DNA of 64,000 nucleotides from Marinifilum sp. D737 (GTDB taxonomy: Bacteria; Bacteroidota; Bacteroidia; Bacteroidales; Marinifilaceae), in contig NZ_JANQCD010000003.1 of assembly GCF_026672275.1 (NCBI RefSeq), positions 1 through 64,000 on the forward strand. Reading direction: 5' to 3'. The notes beneath the pieces are model-generated. The model ran no database searches. It was not told where the DNA came from and worked only from the letters and a program-made list of their open reading frames with translations. Within the stretch, counting starts at the first letter, position 1; every line of letters starts with the position of its first letter. The position numbers were made by a program, and so were the translations under genes. Of this stretch, positions 63,596 through 64,000 are shown piece after piece.

Positions 63596-63860
63596 AACCT
63601 GAGTTCGATTAAAAATATATGCCACAGAAAGTCAGATTTATTCAAGATTTGATTTAAAAATTAAGATATAATATCGGGATATTTTGAGGGATTTTTAAAG
63701 TAAAGATTGGATGAAGATGACTTTTTAAAGAATTTGTTTGCTTTTGGCATAAATTCCCTCAAATTCTCTTTAAATATCCCGATACTCATTCGAAAATTTG
63801 AGGAAATTTCTACTCAAAATCAATTCAAACTGTGACCATATTTATAATCGAACTCAGGTT
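63596..63860. mobile_element. MITE-like fold-back element with 16-bp terminal inverted repeats
   Basis: AACCTGAGTTCGATTA (63596-63611) is perfectly complementary to TAATCGAACTCAGGTT (63845-63860). The interior is also partly palindromic: TATCGGGATATTTT near 63670 answers AAATATCCCGATA near 63772-63784, and CCACAG answers CTGTGACC near 63830. ATA stands on both flanks (63593-63595 and 63861-63863) and may be a 3-bp target duplication. At 265 bp without a coding frame it cannot encode a transposase. Confidence 0.7.
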
Positions 63861-63917
63861 ATAAGAATGAGGGACTGTGTTAGGACTTTTAACCTTTGCT
63901 CTGCGATTCGATAGCTG

Positions 63918-63936
63918 TCCAGAAAGCTTTCGGGAG
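63918..63936. repeat. Imperfect REP-like palindrome near the window end
   Basis: CCAGAAAGCTTTCGGG is a degraded relative of the TCCCGAAA/TTTCGGGA type seen at 46613. No other feature was found from 63861 to 64000. Confidence 0.35.
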
Positions 63937-64000
63937 AAGTTGAAGCCATTCCTTTTTTACCATACCATTCATAACTCATCATTTATAATTCATTATTGGT

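Overview
The window looks like a Bacteroidota chromosome, most likely order Bacteroidales/Marinilabiliales. The evidence is an AT-rich sequence, SusC/SusD pairs driven by ECF sigma/FecR modules, a UpxY-type antiterminator heading a polysaccharide locus, start codons with little visible Shine-Dalgarno sequence, and TAnnTTTG-like -7 promoter motifs. No rRNA, tRNA or CRISPR array was seen. The genus assignment is inference only.

Layout. (1) 1-5.5 kb: the 3' tail of an unknown gene, an M23 peptidase, an exported S41 peptidase and a MaeB-type malic enzyme. (2) 5.4-35.4 kb: one same-strand exopolysaccharide/capsule locus of about 24 genes. It opens with a structured leader and a UpxY/NusG-like antiterminator and closes with a perfect 13-bp terminator stem after the Wzc kinase. 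It encodes UDP-ManNAcA synthesis (WecB, WecC), a WecG/TagA transferase that could use it, an initiating WcaJ-like transferase, GT2 and GT4 enzymes, a Wzx flippase, a Wzy polymerase and Wza/Wzc export. It also carries an unusually large modification set: two DegT-fold proteins, WbqC, two ATP-grasp proteins, three tandem FemAB/GNAT paralogues, two CapK-type adenylate-forming enzymes, two polysaccharide deacetylases and an alpha/alpha-toroid protein. (3) 35.4-40.6 kb: HAD protein, DbpA-like helicase, a 66-aa unknown, an orphan type III-like DNA methyltransferase and threonine dehydrogenase. (4) 41-49.4 kb: ECF sigma, FecR, SusC, SusD and a thioredoxin-fold protein. (5) 49.6-52.8 kb, minus strand: DUF4422 protein, UDP-galactopyranose mutase, a small FecR-like membrane protein and a probable rhodanese remnant. 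(6) 52.9-62.3 kb: a second sigma/FecR/SusC/SusD locus with a zinc metallohydrolase lipoprotein and a DUF4302 lipoprotein. (7) 62.9-63.5 kb: a third ECF sigma gene followed by a MITE-like element.

How the genes work together. The polysaccharide locus appears to build, on undecaprenyl phosphate, a ManNAcA-containing repeat unit carrying amino-sugars. It is then flipped (Wzx), polymerised (Wzy) and exported (Wza/Wzc). The CapK, ATP-grasp and FemAB-like enzymes suggest amide-linked acyl or amino-acyl decorations; this is the most promising candidate for undescribed chemistry here. The two SusCD loci are TonB-dependent uptake systems under trans-envelope sigma/anti-sigma control.

Spacers are rich in small repeats: REP-like TCCCGATA palindromes, two unrelated 7-bp tandem tracts, a degenerate array with a strict 21-bp period, a 99-bp inverted-repeat element and a 265-bp fold-back element with 16-bp terminal inverted repeats.
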